A stretch of 5,574 nt of DNA from Acidobacteriota bacterium (GTDB lineage Bacteria > Acidobacteriota > Terriglobia > Terriglobales > Acidobacteriaceae). Both the position numbers and the translations under genes were made by a program. Below are positions 5,047 through 5,574 of this stretch, piece by piece (position 1 is the first letter of the stretch; every line of letters begins with the position of its first letter). Below the pieces are notes generated by a model that was given only the letters and a program-made list of their open reading frames with translations, was not told the DNA's origin and did not search any database. Location of the stretch: NCBI GenBank assembly GCA_021811745.1, contig JAJZNH010000312.1, positions 1 through 5,574 of the forward strand, written 5' to 3'.

Positions 5047-5574
5047 ATGCACGAAGCTGCGGTACGCATCCAGCCATTTTGTTCTGTCTCTCTCCAGGGT
5101 TCCGTCGCCAATGTGTGGCTGCTGATCTTTTGCATGGTTTTGGGCGCGGGGTCTTATGCACAGGACACACCCCCCAAAGCAGCCGTTCAGGCTTCTGAGA
5201 GCAACGAGTCCACGTCGGCTCCAGGACAGAGCCAGCACAAGCTTCCGCCTGTTACAACTACGGTGGTTGTTCACAGCGGGGCAGTCCAAACCTATCTTCC
5301 GCAGTCGGTTTCGGTGGGCACGCTCGCTGGAGAGGCCCTGAAGAATGCCCCGCTTTCGGCAACGGTGATCACTCGCCAGTTGCTCGATGACCAGGTATCA
5401 CGTCTTCTCTCGGACGTGGTGAAGAACGATGCCTCCATTGGCGAGGATTACGCGCCGGTCGGCTACTACGGAGACTTTGAAATACGCGGTTTTCCCATCG
5501 ACCTGGCTACAGGACTTGAGATTAACGGCATGACCATTGCCGGTGAACAGGATGTTCCGCTTGAGAACAAGGAG
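5047..5574 (+). CDS. TonB-dependent outer-membrane receptor, probable thiamine-type importer (N-terminal part)
   Basis: This gene has 176 codons open to the window edge without a stop, so it is partial. The ATG at 5047 follows GAGG with a 6-base spacer, and the riboswitch hairpin ends exactly at this ATG, which supports the start. The signal peptide has a long N-region, a hydrophobic core at about 20-36 and probable cleavage after GSYA (residue 38). A low-complexity linker (39-66) follows. A likely TonB box TTVVV lies at 71-75. The plug domain starts near residue 98, with SATVITRQLLDDQ (104-116), YYGDFEIRGFP (140-150) and TIAGEQDVPLENKE (163-176) as in siderophore-type receptors. The N-terminal carboxypeptidase-like domain common in acidobacterial Oar-type receptors is absent. 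The plug sequence alone suggests a siderophore receptor. The TPP riboswitch argues instead for uptake of thiamine, its phosphates or a precursor. Confidence 0.9.
   Translation, partial: MHEAAVRIQPFCSVSLQGSVANVWLLIFCMVLGAGSYAQDTPPKAAVQASESNESTSAPGQSQHKLPPVTTTVVVHSGAVQTYLPQSVSVGTLAGEALKNAPLSATVITRQLLDDQVSRLLSDVVKNDASIGEDYAPVGYYGDFEIRGFPIDLATGLEINGMTIAGEQDVPLENKE

Noticed and set aside
4295..5125. 276-codon plus-strand frame spanning the intergenic region
   Set aside because: It begins antisense within kduD and crosses the whole riboswitch. The translated sequence shows no domain.
4600..5289. 229-codon open frame on the minus strand, antisense to the riboswitch and receptor
   Set aside because: It runs through the TPP aptamer, the sequestor hairpin and the receptor's signal peptide, has no recognisable domain and shows atypical composition rich in Arg, Cys and Trp. 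It is a shadow of GC-rich DNA.

Overview
The window looks like a stretch of GC-rich (roughly 60%) chromosome from an acidobacterium, probably class Terriglobia/Acidobacteriia. This is an inference from gene content. The left edge carries a secreted VWA protein resembling the 'VWFA-related Acidobacterial' family. The middle carries a secreted orphan protein of a type I associate with this phylum. The right edge carries an outer-membrane TonB-dependent receptor, so the cell is diderm. No tRNA, rRNA, CRISPR array, insertion sequence or phage gene was seen.

Layout, left to right. (1) Positions 1-569, minus strand: N-terminal part of an exported VWA-domain protein that runs off the left edge. (2) A 246-base divergent intergenic region, then 816-2138, plus strand: an MFS exporter of the EntS-like/MFS_3 type. 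(3) 2139-2343: an upstream region with a small hairpin and a possible 9-codon leader ORF whose stop overlaps the next start. (4) 2344-3078, plus strand: exported protein of unknown function. (5) It converges, with only 14 bases between stop codons, on a minus-strand pair: kduD (3655-4419, upstream) and a Tat-exported single-domain cupin (3093-3554, downstream). The pair suggests breakdown of pectin- or alginate-type uronates. A 9-bp inverted repeat lies in the gap between them. (6) 4420-5046: a 627-base divergent regulatory region with several dyads, including a textbook TGTGA-N6-TCACA (CRP-type) palindrome, followed by a clear TPP riboswitch. (7) 5047-5574, plus strand: the start of a TonB-dependent receptor under riboswitch control, running off the right edge.

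The most informative part is the right end. The TPP aptamer (about 4895-4974) is followed by a long hairpin (5006-5046) that buries the Shine-Dalgarno sequence and ends directly against the start codon at 5047. The anti-SD arm (5006-5020) is also complementary over 14 of 15 positions to the aptamer's own 5' strand (4892-4906). This gives a complete two-state switch by inspection. With TPP bound, the aptamer keeps its 5' strand and the anti-SD arm covers the ribosome site (OFF). Without TPP, the 5' strand captures the anti-SD arm and frees the ribosome site (ON). It follows that the receptor is probably an outer-membrane importer of thiamine or a thiamine-related compound, although its sequence alone would be called a siderophore-type receptor.
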